Shown piece after piece: positions 1 through 7,239 of a DNA stretch of 19,915 bases. Under the pieces are notes generated by a model. The model worked only from the letters and a program-made list of their open reading frames with translations. It had not been told where the DNA came from and did no database searches. The stretch is from positions 1 to 19,915 of the forward strand of contig JAWXCM010000107.1 in the NCBI GenBank assembly GCA_034408745.1, read 5' to 3'. Position 1 is the first letter of the stretch. Each line of letters starts with the position of its first letter. A program made the position numbers and the translations under genes. The DNA is from JAWXCM01 sp034408745. Lineage in GTDB: Bacteria > Acidobacteriota > Terriglobia > Bryobacterales > Bryobacteraceae.

Positions 1-151
1 CCAACTGGCAGAACATCATAGCGATCATCTGCCCCCAGCTGGAAAAACCGCGCGCGTGCCGCTCGGCCTTGTGATCCTTTACCGCAACTTCAAACTCCTG
101 CCGCGGAATCAGCTTCAAAATCTGACTGAAGATACTGCATACTCGATTCAT
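1..151 (-). CDS. IS4-family transposase, N-terminal fragment (DUF4372 type), cut by window edge
   Basis: Reading leftward from the ATG at 151, the frame is open to the window edge and gives about 50 residues beginning MNRVCSIFSQILKLIPRQEF and ending near SSWGQMIAMMFCQL. This is the characteristic start of IS4-group transposases carrying the DUF4372 N-terminal domain (short helix, Phe/Pro-rich turn, then a Ser-x-Trp-x-Gln-hydrophobic stretch). A GGGGGA ribosome binding site sits just upstream (about 161-167). The catalytic DDE part would lie outside the window, so I cannot say whether the element is intact. The upstream 152-241 stretch, read leftward, probably includes the IS end, but I could not define an inverted repeat. 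The gene is a mobile-element passenger and has no link to the signalling genes downstream. Confidence 0.8.
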   Translation of the reverse strand, partial: MNRVCSIFSQILKLIPRQEFEVAVKDHKAERHARGFSSWGQMIAMMFCQL

Positions 152-287
152 GGTGGAATCCCCCTTCGTTGGTTTTGGCTCTTGCCTGAACCCAACTCCA
201 ACCTAACGCGGGCTTCCACCTTATCCCTCATTCAGGACTGACCACCCCGCCCAGGTGGCTTGAATCCAAATTGGACAAGAGTGTGAA

Positions 288-545
288 ATGACATATTGTT
301 CGCCGCCGCGTCAGACGCTGCTGACGATTGCGCGCGACCGCCGGCACCTCAGAGCCGGCATCGGCTTCTTCGACCGGCAAAAACAGCGTCTGATCACGGT
401 CAGCGCGGAAGAATTCATCCGCCGTTTCCTGATGCATGCTGCCAGCCGATTTCCAGCGCATCCGCTACTTTGGCTTTTTGCCAACTGCCACCGGCGTCGA
501 AGGCTGGCCATCATCCTCCCGTTGCTACAGACTGTTAACTAACTC
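288..545 (+). pseudogene. Degraded IS91/IS801-type transposase remnant (C-terminal part)
   Basis: Three pieces in two frames reconstruct the C-terminal core of an IS91-type (HUH) transposase. Frame one reads FFDRQKQRLITVSAEEFIRRFLMH, then a one-base shift near 435 gives LPADFQRIRYFGFL, and a second shift of opposite sign near 480 returns to ANCHRRRRLAIILPLLQ before a stop at about 540. In intact family members these follow directly as the sequence from a Thr-x-x-Ala-Glu-Glu-Phe-Arg-Arg-Phe-Leu motif through Ile-Arg-(Tyr/His)-(Tyr/Phe)-Gly-hydrophobic-hydrophobic-Ala-Asn. The N-terminal zinc finger and the catalytic tyrosines are absent, so it cannot transpose. Similarity is clear only from about 350; the 288-350 part is weaker. 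It lies next to the IS4 fragment, marking this end as a site of repeated insertions. The assignment is from recalled family motifs. Confidence 0.7.
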
Positions 546-595
546 GCACCTGCTGCCCTGCAAGATCGGAGGTCTCCTCCAGCCTGGCCAGTACC

Positions 596-618
596 CCGAC
601 TCCGACTCCGACTCCGAC
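596..618 (+). repeat. Short tandem repeat, four CCGAC units separated by T
   Basis: CCGAC occurs four times at a strict 6-base period (596, 602, 608, 614). It is not inside a recognisable coding frame. It may be a simple slippage product in decaying insertion-sequence DNA. Confidence 0.8.
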
Positions 619-902
619 CCAGACCTGACGCGCCGGAGCCGCCACGACAGAATGTCGGCGCTCCAGCCAACAACAGCAGTCCGCCTGAGGGAAGGCGCGC
701 GCAGCGGGCCGGACCCGCCACTCTTCCGGTTTCAGCGTAGAGTGAACGATTTACTTTCGGGAGATTCAGAGAATGCAAAAGGAAATCTGTGACATCGGGT
801 TGATTGGCCCGGCAGACGGGCGCTCAATCCGATGACCGCTTTCGATTTCTTCTGGCCAACATCGTGCCGGATCGCACGGCGGAACAGGCTTTGGGCGGAG
901 TC

Positions 903-1027
903 TCACGGTTGCCCGCTCATTGTGCCTCTCAGCCTGACAGCCCCCTGCGATTGTTGCAACACTACCTCGCCGACCGCGGTGATCATTCCTTGCAAAGCCT
1001 CCCAGGCTTCACCAGCGTAAGTCCGCA
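903..1027 (-). CDS. Possible small protein, 41 aa, unrecognised
   Basis: ATG at 1027, 17 bases after the phosphatase stop on the same strand, opens a 41-codon frame starting MRTYAGEAWEALQGMITAVG and ending in SGQP. The composition looks protein-like (an alternating hydrophobic segment around residues 15-25), but there is no clear ribosome binding site and third-position GC is only moderate. It could be a small downstream gene of the signalling operon, a decayed remnant, or chance. I do not recognise it. Confidence 0.2.
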
Positions 1028-1044
1028 TGCTTTCAGGCGCGGCA

Positions 1045-2268
1045 CTACTCGCGCTTCTCGACTACGATGAGCGTGATGTCATCCGTTTGCAGAACGTTTT
1101 CGGTGAATTCCTCGATAGTCCACAGAATTGTCTGCTTCAACGTGTGACTGCCTGAAGGCCCCACCCGTTTGATCATGTTGATCAGCCGCACCTCACCGAA
1201 CATCTCGTCCTGCTGGTTGCGCGCGTCGGTGACGCCGTCAGAATAGACCACCAGCAGGTCCCCCTTGTCCATATGGAAAGCCACTGTCTCGTACGTTGCC
1301 TCCTCAAACATTCCCAGAAAGAACGAATTGGTGACAAGCCGCTCCACCCGCCCGGTAGAGGCACGGAACAGGAACGTTGCGGTGTGTCCCGCGCTGACGA
1401 ACCGGCCAGATCCACCAGGGCTGAGAACGAAGAGGAAGAGAGTAACGAACTGAGCCTCCGGCGATTTCTCGCAAAGGAGCAGGTTGACCAGGCTCACCGC
1501 GTCGTGCGGTTCAGCGCCGGAGCGCAATGCCATGCTGAGCGCGCCGAGCGTCATCGAACTCAGCAGAGCCGCGGGAATTCCCTTTCCCGAGACATCGGCC
1601 AGAACTCCCATCCACTCCCCGGAGCCTGTTTGCAGGAAATCATAAAAATCCCCGCCTACATAGCGGGTGGGATTGCTAAACGCGTAGACGTGAAAATTCT
1701 CGAAGGTGGGCATGGAACGCGGCAGCAGACTTTCCTGCGTTTCCTGCGCCAGCGCCATTTCCTTCTCCATCGCCTTTTGCTCCTGGAGCGCCTTAAGGCG
1801 AAGCCCTTCACGAGCGGCCTCGAGTTCTCGTACCGTCTGCTCCAGCACTTCGCCGTGACGCTTCGACTCAAGATGCAGCAGGCGCACTTCAAGAATGTTG
1901 CGAACGCGGGCCCGCAACTCCGCCATCTCAAACGGCTTGCTGACGAAGTCCTTTGCGCCTGCCGCCAACGCACGCAGCTTGTGGTCGGGCTGCGCCGTGA
2001 TCACCAGGACAGGGAGATAGCCGTTTTGCTCGATCTGCCTGAGCCCCTCCATAACCTCGAAGCCATTGATGCCGGGCATCTGGAGGTCGAGCAGGATGAG
2101 GCCGTAGCGGGTCTGCCTGTAGAGCTCACAGACCCTGTTCGGATCGGTGGTGGAGTCGACCGAAGTATAACCGGCCACACGGAGCATTCCCTCCATCAAC
2201 GCAACATTCGCTGGGTTGTCGTCAACGACAAGGATTCGGGCATTCAGGATGTCGGCAGCAGTAACCAT
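1045..2268 (-). CDS. Response-regulator PP2C-type serine phosphatase (RsbU/SpoIIE-like)
   Basis: 407 aa. Residues 8-125 are a receiver domain with acidic pair D16/D17, phospho-acceptor D61 (LILLD) and K111 (the SKPF motif). A coiled coil follows at about 130-180. Residues 195-405 form a PP2C_SIG/SpoIIE phosphatase with VGGDFYD (204-210), ADVSGKG (224-230), YSDG with D344, and TDD (395-397) as metal ligands. Such proteins dephosphorylate an anti-sigma-factor antagonist when their receiver is phosphorylated. I chose ATG 2268 because it lies 4 bases after the upstream kinase stop and has a GGGGG stretch about 10 bases ahead. The longer frame from 2310 lacks a ribosome binding site and overlaps the kinase by 38 bases. 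It is cotranscribed with, and probably phosphorylated by, the adjacent hybrid kinase. No antagonist or anti-sigma gene is in the window, so the output is unknown. Confidence 0.92.
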   Translation of the reverse strand: MVTAADILNARILVVDDNPANVALMEGMLRVAGYTSVDSTTDPNRVCELYRQTRYGLILLDLQMPGINGFEVMEGLRQIEQNGYLPVLVITAQPDHKLRALAAGAKDFVSKPFEMAELRARVRNILEVRLLHLESKRHGEVLEQTVRELEAAREGLRLKALQEQKAMEKEMALAQETQESLLPRSMPTFENFHVYAFSNPTRYVGGDFYDFLQTGSGEWMGVLADVSGKGIPAALLSSMTLGALSMALRSGAEPHDAVSLVNLLLCEKSPEAQFVTLFLFVLSPGGSGRFVSAGHTATFLFRASTGRVERLVTNSFFLGMFEEATYETVAFHMDKGDLLVVYSDGVTDARNQQDEMFGEVRLINMIKRVGPSGSHTLKQTILWTIEEFTENVLQTDDITLIVVEKRE

Positions 2269-2272
2269 CGAC

Positions 2273-4384
2273 TCACTGGCCCCCAGTGCGATTGAGTGCT
2301 GCGAACTCAAGGGCGACGTCCAGCGTGCTCATGAACTCGTGAACTTTGATTGGCTTCGTAAGATAGCGGAAGAAGCCTGCGGCCAGGCCTTTGTCAATGT
2401 CTCGAGGCATCGCGTTGGCGCTGAGCGCGACAACCGGGATGTGCGCGGTGGTCGGGTCGTCGCGCAGCAGCTTCAATGCGTCTATGCCACTGATTCCCGG
2501 CAGATTGATATCCATCAGAATCAGGTCCGGCTGCTCTTCGCGGGCAATCTGGATGCCTCGACCGCCGTCGCGTGCACTCAGCAGGCGCATATCGCGGCGA
2601 CGGGCGATGAGCTGTTCAATCAGCATCAGATTGGCCGGATTGTCCTCAACATAAAGGAGTGTCCGCAGAGGAGCGTCGTGCCCGGCGGGAGGCCGGACGA
2701 ATGCTTCGGGTTCGACCGGCTCGGCTGCGAGTTGTGCCGAAGCCGAAGCGTTGAGCTCGAACCAAAATACGCTGCCGGCGCCTACAGCGCTTTCCACCCC
2801 GATCACACCTCCCATCATTTCGATCAGCCTCTTGCTCATGACAAGGCCGATGCCCGTGCCTTCCTCCACGCCGGTTTCCTGTCCAAGCCGGTTAAAGGGC
2901 TGAAACAACTGGCTGACCATCTCCGCCGGCAGTCCCAGGCCGGTATCGCGAACGCTCACACGAACACGTCCCGGAGTGCTCATTGCACAATCCACAACCA
3001 CCGTGCCGTTGGCTCGGTTGTACTTAATGGCGTTGGAGAGAAGGTTGATGAGCACCTGCTTGAGCCTGGTCCGGTCGGCGTCCACAAAGAATGGGATGTC
3101 GAAACGCGGAAATGTCATGGCGAGACCGCGCTTCTGTCCCTGCGGCTCGATCATCGCCTGGCATTCCAGCATCACGTCGGCAACCGACGTAGGTTCCTGC
3201 GAAAGGGCCAGCTTCCCCGATTCGATCTGTGCGAGATCCAGAATTTCATTGATGAGCTGGAGAAGGTACCAGCCCGCGTGGAGAATCTGATCGATGCTGG
3301 CAGTCTGCGAAGGGGTGGGCGCCGGCGAATCTGAATTCATGAGCTGCGCAAAGCCAAGGATCGCGTTGAGCGGCGACCGCAGCTCGTGACTCATGCTGGA
3401 GAGAAAATCGGACTTCGCAAGGTTGGCTTTTTCGGCCGCCGCTTTGGCTCTTCCGAGTTCGACGTTGTGCTCCTGCTGGGTCTGTTCGAATCGCTTGCGT
3501 TCCGTGACGTCGCGAGCCGCCGCGAACACTCCCTGTAGCTTGCGGTCTCGATCGTGAAACGTGGTCGCGTTGTACGAAACCATCGTCTCTTTGCCATCTC
3601 TGGCACGTGCGGTGAGTTCGTAGTCGGTCACCTTGCTGACGCTCAGCACGAGCTTGATGGCAGCTTCGGCTCGCTCGGAGTCGGTGAAATAGTTCTTGAA
3701 CGGCGCTCCGATGAGCTCATCGCGCGTGCAGCCGGTGAGCGCCTCCATCTGCTTGTTGACATCGGTGATGATGCCCGCCGGATCGGTCGTCATCAACGCA
3801 TCGATATTCGATTCGATGAGGGAACGCGTATAGAACTGCTGATCCCGAAGACGCTGATCGAGTCGTTGCTGCTCAGCCTCCACCTGCTTGCGCGCCGTGT
3901 TGTCGGTGCCGATCAACAGGTACCCGATGATGGCGCCGACATCGTCGCGTAAGGCCGTGACCGACACTACGGCCGGGAAGCGGCTGCCATCCTTGCGGAT
4001 ATAAGTCAGCTCGTAAATATCCTCGATGCCACGCGAAGCTTTGAACACCAGAGCTTCGAAACCGGGTGTGATGTTGGCGGCCAGTTCGCGGCTCAGAGCC
4101 TTGGCGCGCACGATCACCTCCTGCGGGTCCGAGATGTCGGCGGGAGTGATCTTGTCCACGACCTCGGCGGCGGTGTAGCCGAGCATTCGCTCGGCACCGA
4201 CATTAAAGAGCTGGATAACACCCTTTTCATCGGTGGCGATACTCGAAAAATTCGCGCTGTTCAGGATGGCGTTTTGAAGCGCTCCTGTTTTGAGCAGAGC
4301 GGCTGCACGCCGGACCTCAGTGCCAACGTCCATGACGACGGCTGAATCCTCGAACACAACAGAATCGTGGAATTGCCCGGACAT
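2273..4384 (-). CDS. Hybrid sensor histidine kinase (PAS-PAS-HisKA-HATPase-receiver)
   Basis: 703 aa, with no signal peptide or membrane segment, so probably cytoplasmic. There are two PAS domains (about 38-165 and 185-300), the first with the LFNVGAERMLGYTAAEV signature and the second starting near IESNIDALMTTD; a short coiled coil lies between them. HisKA has the phospho-His in MSHELRSPLN (H333). The ATPase has N451, D480-TGLGL and GTGIGL (509-514). A C-terminal receiver spans about 575-690 with E580/D581, D625 and K677. This is a soluble hybrid kinase with an intact His-Asp relay on paper. The sensed signal is not evident: PAS domains can bind haem, flavin or small ligands, and no diagnostic residue is obvious. 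Start ATG 4384 has a CGGGGAT ribosome binding site. It is followed directly by the receiver-phosphatase gene, its likely phosphotransfer partner. Confidence 0.93.
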   Translation of the reverse strand: MSGQFHDSVVFEDSAVVMDVGTEVRRAAALLKTGALQNAILNSANFSSIATDEKGVIQLFNVGAERMLGYTAAEVVDKITPADISDPQEVIVRAKALSRELAANITPGFEALVFKASRGIEDIYELTYIRKDGSRFPAVVSVTALRDDVGAIIGYLLIGTDNTARKQVEAEQQRLDQRLRDQQFYTRSLIESNIDALMTTDPAGIITDVNKQMEALTGCTRDELIGAPFKNYFTDSERAEAAIKLVLSVSKVTDYELTARARDGKETMVSYNATTFHDRDRKLQGVFAAARDVTERKRFEQTQQEHNVELGRAKAAAEKANLAKSDFLSSMSHELRSPLNAILGFAQLMNSDSPAPTPSQTASIDQILHAGWYLLQLINEILDLAQIESGKLALSQEPTSVADVMLECQAMIEPQGQKRGLAMTFPRFDIPFFVDADRTRLKQVLINLLSNAIKYNRANGTVVVDCAMSTPGRVRVSVRDTGLGLPAEMVSQLFQPFNRLGQETGVEEGTGIGLVMSKRLIEMMGGVIGVESAVGAGSVFWFELNASASAQLAAEPVEPEAFVRPPAGHDAPLRTLLYVEDNPANLMLIEQLIARRRDMRLLSARDGGRGIQIAREEQPDLILMDINLPGISGIDALKLLRDDPTTAHIPVVALSANAMPRDIDKGLAAGFFRYLTKPIKVHEFMSTLDVALEFAALNRTGGQ

Positions 4385-4784
4385 ATCTCAATCCCCGTTT
4401 CGCCTGGCAACCGGCCGGACGACCGTAATCTGGCTTGTTGCCAGTTATTGCATTCTATATGGCACGCTGGAGACCGTTCGGAAATGAGCAGTTAGGCGCT
4501 GATTATGCAGGCGGCTTACCTGCCGTGCGCGACCACATACGGTCAATTGACACCGCACGGTCGAGGGTTGTGTTGCAAGGATTCCCGCGGTGGTGTGAGG
4601 GCGCGACTCCGGGAGTAGGGATACAAATTCCCGGAAGCCCTGCCTGGCCACCATGTGCTTTTTACAAGGTACTGCACAGGCCAGTGTCGTCAACGGCGTG
4701 GCAGATCGCCCGAGCGCTGCAAGACCGGCAATTGCCGGCGGGCAGGTCGGAGCGAGATCGGTGTTGATGTCCCAGTGTTCGCCT
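4385..4784. other. Intergenic region upstream of the kinase, no gene recognised
   Basis: 400 bases between the kinase start and the IS66 remnant. On the minus strand there is a TATAGAAT stretch near 4448-4456 that could serve as a -10 for the kinase, but I find no matching -35. A perfect 14-base palindrome, CCGGCAATTGCCGG, lies at 4725-4738. It has no loop or T-run, so it is not a standard terminator. On the minus strand 4700-4784 may still be decayed IS66 tnpC tail (a GEHWDINTD-like stretch vaguely resembling the family's DGRLEIDNN motif), but this is too weak to call. Confidence 0.5.
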
Positions 4785-5432
4785 TCATGGCAAAGGCGGT
4801 TGCCCGCTGACCCGGTCGGCGATCACAGATCCCTTCAGAGAGTAGCGCACGGCCCTCGCGACCGGGCTCTTCGGCAGCATTTCATCCCGGATTGTGAGCA
4901 GATACTGCCGCAGCCTCGCCGTATTCGGAACCGAGAGACGCTGGCGCAGGTTTAGCCTCTGCTCGCTCGTGAGATCTCCGGTGCGATCCTCCACCCCATA
5001 CAGCCGCGCGATCAAATGAAGCACTTTTCCCATGCGCTCCTGATCGGAGTCCAGCGCTTTGAAGAAATAGCGGCGCATGTGCATCATGCACCCGACCTCG
5101 GTCAGTCCGCGCGCGGGTTTGAAAGAGGCATCGTAGACGCAATATGCGTCGGCCTGCGAATATCCTCCATAGTCGTCGAGGAATTTGGTCGGACCGTCAC
5201 GCCCTCGCCACCGGATGGCCCGCGAAGGCGTCCAGTTGCAGGTGGTCGCGTACCGGCGCGTACAGCCATTCAGAACCAGTTCCAGATACGCCGATATCTC
5301 TGCGCCCGGCGATACTGTCTCGATCACTGCGAAGCGAACCGCCAGGTTCTCCCGCAGTTTCTTCCGCCAGTGATAAAACGAGTGCTCGCCGATACCACGT
5401 TCGAGGCAGAATGGCCGTGCCTTCTCCGAACC
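4785..5432 (-). pseudogene. IS66 remnant: tnpA tail joined to a piece of tnpC transposase
   Basis: A minus-strand frame is open from 5432 to 4785. Its first part (GIGEHSFYHWRKKLREN, then VRFAVIE and LELVL) matches the C-terminal half of the small IS66 accessory protein TnpA, which normally carries a Phe-(Phe/Tyr)-x-Trp-Arg-Arg/Lys-Lys-Leu motif. Its second part (KFLDDYGGYSQADAYCVYD, then EVGCMMHMRRYFFKAL and LIARLYGVE) matches the catalytic core and following helical part of the much larger TnpC transposase. In an intact IS66, TnpB and the N-terminal half of TnpC lie between these, so an internal deletion joined them. The stretch in between (NGCTRRYATTCNW) fits neither and is probably scrambled by frameshift. 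No start codon with a ribosome binding site, and no complete DDE set. It is not functional as a transposase. Confidence 0.8.
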
Positions 5433-5510
5433 TCAGGAAGTGCGGTTCACGAGCCGCTTACGAACATTCTTCCCTGAAGCGGACATTGTGGCTCAAAGGC
5501 ACTGCGGCTG

Positions 5511-6188
5511 TCAGAGAGATCCGTACTTTGCGTGAGCCTCCCTGATCGGTACGCCGCGGCGCAGGTCATCGCGCATGGCTCCTTCCCGCCGGCAGACATC
5601 CTCTGCGGCGCTCAGCACATCGGCGACGATCTCCAGTGGCACGATGACTACCCCATCAATGTCGCCGAAGACGAAATCTCCGGGACGGATGAGAGTAGTG
5701 CCGATCTTTATGGGCACCTGGTACTCGCGGATGTTCCAGCGTCCAACAGAGCTTGCCGATGACCGGAACTTCGCAAATACCGGATACGCCATAGCGTTGA
5801 TATAGTCCAGATCTCGCACGCCACCGTCGATCACGGCTGCCGTGCAGCCCCTCTCTCTCGCTGCGGTGGACATGATCTCACCCCAGTGCGCACAGTCGCT
5901 GCTTCCTCCGCATGCCCAGACTGAGACGGTTCCGGGCATGATGCTGTCCAGCATGGCGAGGCGAGTCTGTGTGTCGTCGTCGGAAGGGTTGGCGCAAGGA
6001 TAACCCTGTCCGGTGAAGGCAGGTCCGGCGATTCGGGTCTCGAGCGTAAATGCCTTGATGTCGCCCGGAAGCACCTGACAGCGGTAGCCGCCTTTGTCGA
6101 GAATGTCGGCGATGGCTCCGGTGTACAGCTGCAGGCATCGGTTGCGCAGGTCAGTGACGTCGGCAGGAGCGGTAAGGGCGTGCATCAT
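5511..6188 (-). CDS. RraA-like / HMG-aldolase-family protein (aldolase or decarboxylase)
   Basis: 225 aa, about the normal length for the RraA-like fold. Hallmarks are the N-terminal TGAIADILDK segment (23-32), WGEIMSTAA (102-110) in the glycine-rich active-site loop, and IDGGVRDLDYI (120-130) with R125/D126, the Arg-Asp pair that binds substrate and metal in 4-hydroxy-4-methyl-2-oxoglutarate aldolase. GDIDGVVIVP (175-184) is the conserved C-terminal strand. Relatives include HMG/CHA aldolases, oxaloacetate decarboxylases and the RNase E inhibitor RraA; the Arg-Asp pair favours an enzyme. Two adjacent ATGs (6188, 6185) follow GGGAGG; 6185 has the better spacing. It is third in the leftward unit, 42 bases after the CcmH-like gene, so probably cotranscribed, although its metabolic role does not obviously fit its neighbours. 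Confidence 0.85.
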   Translation of the reverse strand: MMHALTAPADVTDLRNRCLQLYTGAIADILDKGGYRCQVLPGDIKAFTLETRIAGPAFTGQGYPCANPSDDDTQTRLAMLDSIMPGTVSVWACGGSSDCAHWGEIMSTAARERGCTAAVIDGGVRDLDYINAMAYPVFAKFRSSASSVGRWNIREYQVPIKIGTTLIRPGDFVFGDIDGVVIVPLEIVADVLSAAEDVCRREGAMRDDLRRGVPIREAHAKYGSL

Positions 6189-6230
6189 TATCCTCCCTGG
6201 ATGAGGCGGGGTTCCGTCGGGCGGAAGACC

Positions 6231-6683
6231 TCAAGGGTCCAGATCCATATCGTCGATGACCGGAAGGGCCGACGGAGAGACCGCGTCGGCGCTTTGCTTT
6301 TTTACGCGGGTGAGCAGCCGCGCGACAACCAGGGCTCCGAGAGCAGCCGCGAACCATGGTGTCCAGGACAGCCAGCGCCCTGTGGGACCTTCCGGAACGG
6401 CGAGTATACGTGATGTGTATTTCGCGACGACGCTGGACTTGATCTGCTCATCATCCCGTCCCTGTTTCACCATATCGCGAATCTCCTGCCGCAGCGCTGC
6501 CGCGTCAGGAGACTGATGGGTGGACAGGTTCTCGCGCCAGCAGCATGGTCCCATAAACATTGTCGACAGACGCCGGGAACGATCCTCGTCAGCGGTGGTG
6601 TTGCCCCACAGCGCGCCCGCCGTCAGGAGGAACACCGCGAGCACTGCCGGCCATCGGATCGCCGCTGCTGTTACCACCGGCAA
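6231..6683 (-). CDS. CcmH-like membrane-anchored thiol protein with altered Cys motif
   Basis: About 150 aa. An N-terminal hydrophobic signal (residues 10-27) is followed by a small helical domain and a membrane segment (105-123, around WTPWFAAALGALVV), the layout of CcmH/CycL, which handles apocytochrome c thiols in System I cytochrome c maturation. The helix RQEIRDMVKQGRDDEQIKSSVVAKY and the ILAVP end fit the family well. The usual Arg-Cys-x-x-Cys redox motif is replaced by MGPCCWRENL, with adjacent C47 and C48. The first codon is TTG at 6683, overlapping the end of the upstream gene by 13 bases; GTG at 6677 is an alternative and neither has a strong ribosome binding site. No other ccm gene is in the window, so it may serve a local metalloprotein rather than general cytochrome maturation. 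Confidence 0.75.
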   Translation of the reverse strand: MPVVTAAAIRWPAVLAVFLLTAGALWGNTTADEDRSRRLSTMFMGPCCWRENLSTHQSPDAAALRQEIRDMVKQGRDDEQIKSSVVAKYTSRILAVPEGPTGRWLSWTPWFAAALGALVVARLLTRVKKQSADAVSPSALPVIDDMDLDP

Positions 6684-7117
6684 TGGCCCGTTGTGTCACG
6701 CAGGGTAAAGTTTTTCCCGTTGGCGGTGACGCGGGTGACGATCAGTCTGTCCTCGCCCCTGACACTGGCCCAGTATCCCGCGACGCCTATTTTCAGGCCC
6801 TCACGGATATCGAGATCGAGGTTGCGAAGGAAGGCGGCGGGCGCCAGTCGCGCAATGATTTCCCCCGTCGTTCCTGTTGCGAGTCGAACCTCTACCAGGG
6901 ACTCGCCGCTGCTGGTGCCCGGCAGGTAGAGCACCTCTGAGATGGTTCCCTCGAACCTCTGATCGCGGCTTACTGAAGGCGACCCGTTACGTCCCGAGCC
7001 GCAGTCATCACACGCTCCGTGGCTGTGATGTGAGTCGTGGTGCCCTGAGATCGGGGAAACACCGATCACCAGGGCGAAGAACACAGCGCATGGCCAACAT
7101 CGAACAAACATCGCCAT
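6671..7117 (-). CDS. Secreted His/Cys-rich protein with OB-fold-like domain
   Basis: 148 aa. Residues 1-24 are a signal peptide. A metal-ligand-rich stretch follows, with GHHDSHHSHGACDDCG at 25-40 (five His, two Cys in a CDDC arrangement). Residues 54-148 are beta-rich (FEGTISEVLYLPG, LVEVRLATG, GLKIGVAGYWASV, LIVTRVT, NFTLRDTTGHCRW). The closing Leu-Arg-Asp-x-x-Gly-x-x-x-Trp is a pattern I associate with small secreted OB-fold-like domains near cytochrome or metal genes. The start is ATG 7117 behind AAGGGAGG; ATG 7111 is equally possible, and a longer frame from 7144 would run through the operator and is rejected. It is first in the leftward unit, directly behind the paired palindromes, so likely controlled by the divergent PadR regulator. 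A metal-binding or metal-delivery role is inference. Confidence 0.65.
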   Translation of the reverse strand: MAMFVRCWPCAVFFALVIGVSPISGHHDSHHSHGACDDCGSGRNGSPSVSRDQRFEGTISEVLYLPGTSSGESLVEVRLATGTTGEIIARLAPAAFLRNLDLDIREGLKIGVAGYWASVRGEDRLIVTRVTANGKNFTLRDTTGHCRW

Positions 7118-7130
7118 TCGCCTCCCTTTA

Positions 7131-7144
7131 GTGCAAACTTGCAC
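7131..7144. promoter_or_regulatory. Operator-like palindrome A between divergent genes
   Basis: GTGCAAACTTGCAC: perfect 6-base arms (GTGCAA/TTGCAC) around a 2-base centre. It lies just downstream of the TATACT box and just upstream of the ribosome binding site of the secreted His-rich protein, a position suited to repression. On the minus strand it sits in ATAGGTGCAAGTTTGCAC, which aligns with site B. Confidence 0.6.
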
Positions 7145-7148
7145 CTAT

Positions 7149-7154
7149 AGTATA
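7149..7154 (-). promoter_or_regulatory. Probable -10 box (TATACT) for the leftward unit
   Basis: On the minus strand TATACT matches the sigma70 -10 consensus at five of six positions. It would place the transcript start near 7142, giving a leader of about 25 bases before ATG 7117. No good -35 is visible at the usual spacing, as expected for a regulated promoter. Operator-like site A covers the expected start point. Confidence 0.45.
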
Positions 7155-7173
7155 TGCCTGTTTCACAACCAAT

Positions 7174-7188
7174 GGTGCAATGTACACC
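7174..7188. promoter_or_regulatory. Operator-like palindrome B, related to site A
   Basis: GGTGCAATGTACACC: an imperfect palindrome with GGTG/CACC ends. On the minus strand both sites begin ATAGGTG, and both contain TTGCAC. The centres are about 43-44 bases apart, close to four helical turns, so a dimeric regulator could occupy both on the same face. Site B is about 50 bases before the PadR-like start codon, where that gene's own promoter should be, suggesting autoregulation. Confidence 0.55.
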
Positions 7189-7239
7189 TATCCTTTGTTA
7201 AGCTGCTGGTAGTGGTCCGAATCGTACACGGGAGGCCGG

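Larger units (their letters stand above)
546..1044. other. Intergenic stretch with no confident gene
   Basis: About 500 bases between the IS91 remnant and the phosphatase gene. The first half could be the decayed tail of the IS91 element, but I see no recognisable motif. It includes a short CCGACT tandem repeat (596-618). The open frames on both strands have no recognisable domain. A 41-codon minus-strand frame (903-1027), just downstream of the phosphatase gene, is the only one worth listing and is given separately at low confidence. I see no convincing terminator for the minus-strand signalling genes. Confidence 0.5.

Noticed and set aside
1273..2295. Plus-strand open frame of 340 codons opposite the PP2C phosphatase
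   Set aside because: Shadow of the phosphatase gene, which has full catalytic motifs.
4725..4738. Perfect palindrome CCGGCAATTGCCGG as a terminator
   Set aside because: No loop and no following T-run, and it lies in possible IS66 debris; could be chance.
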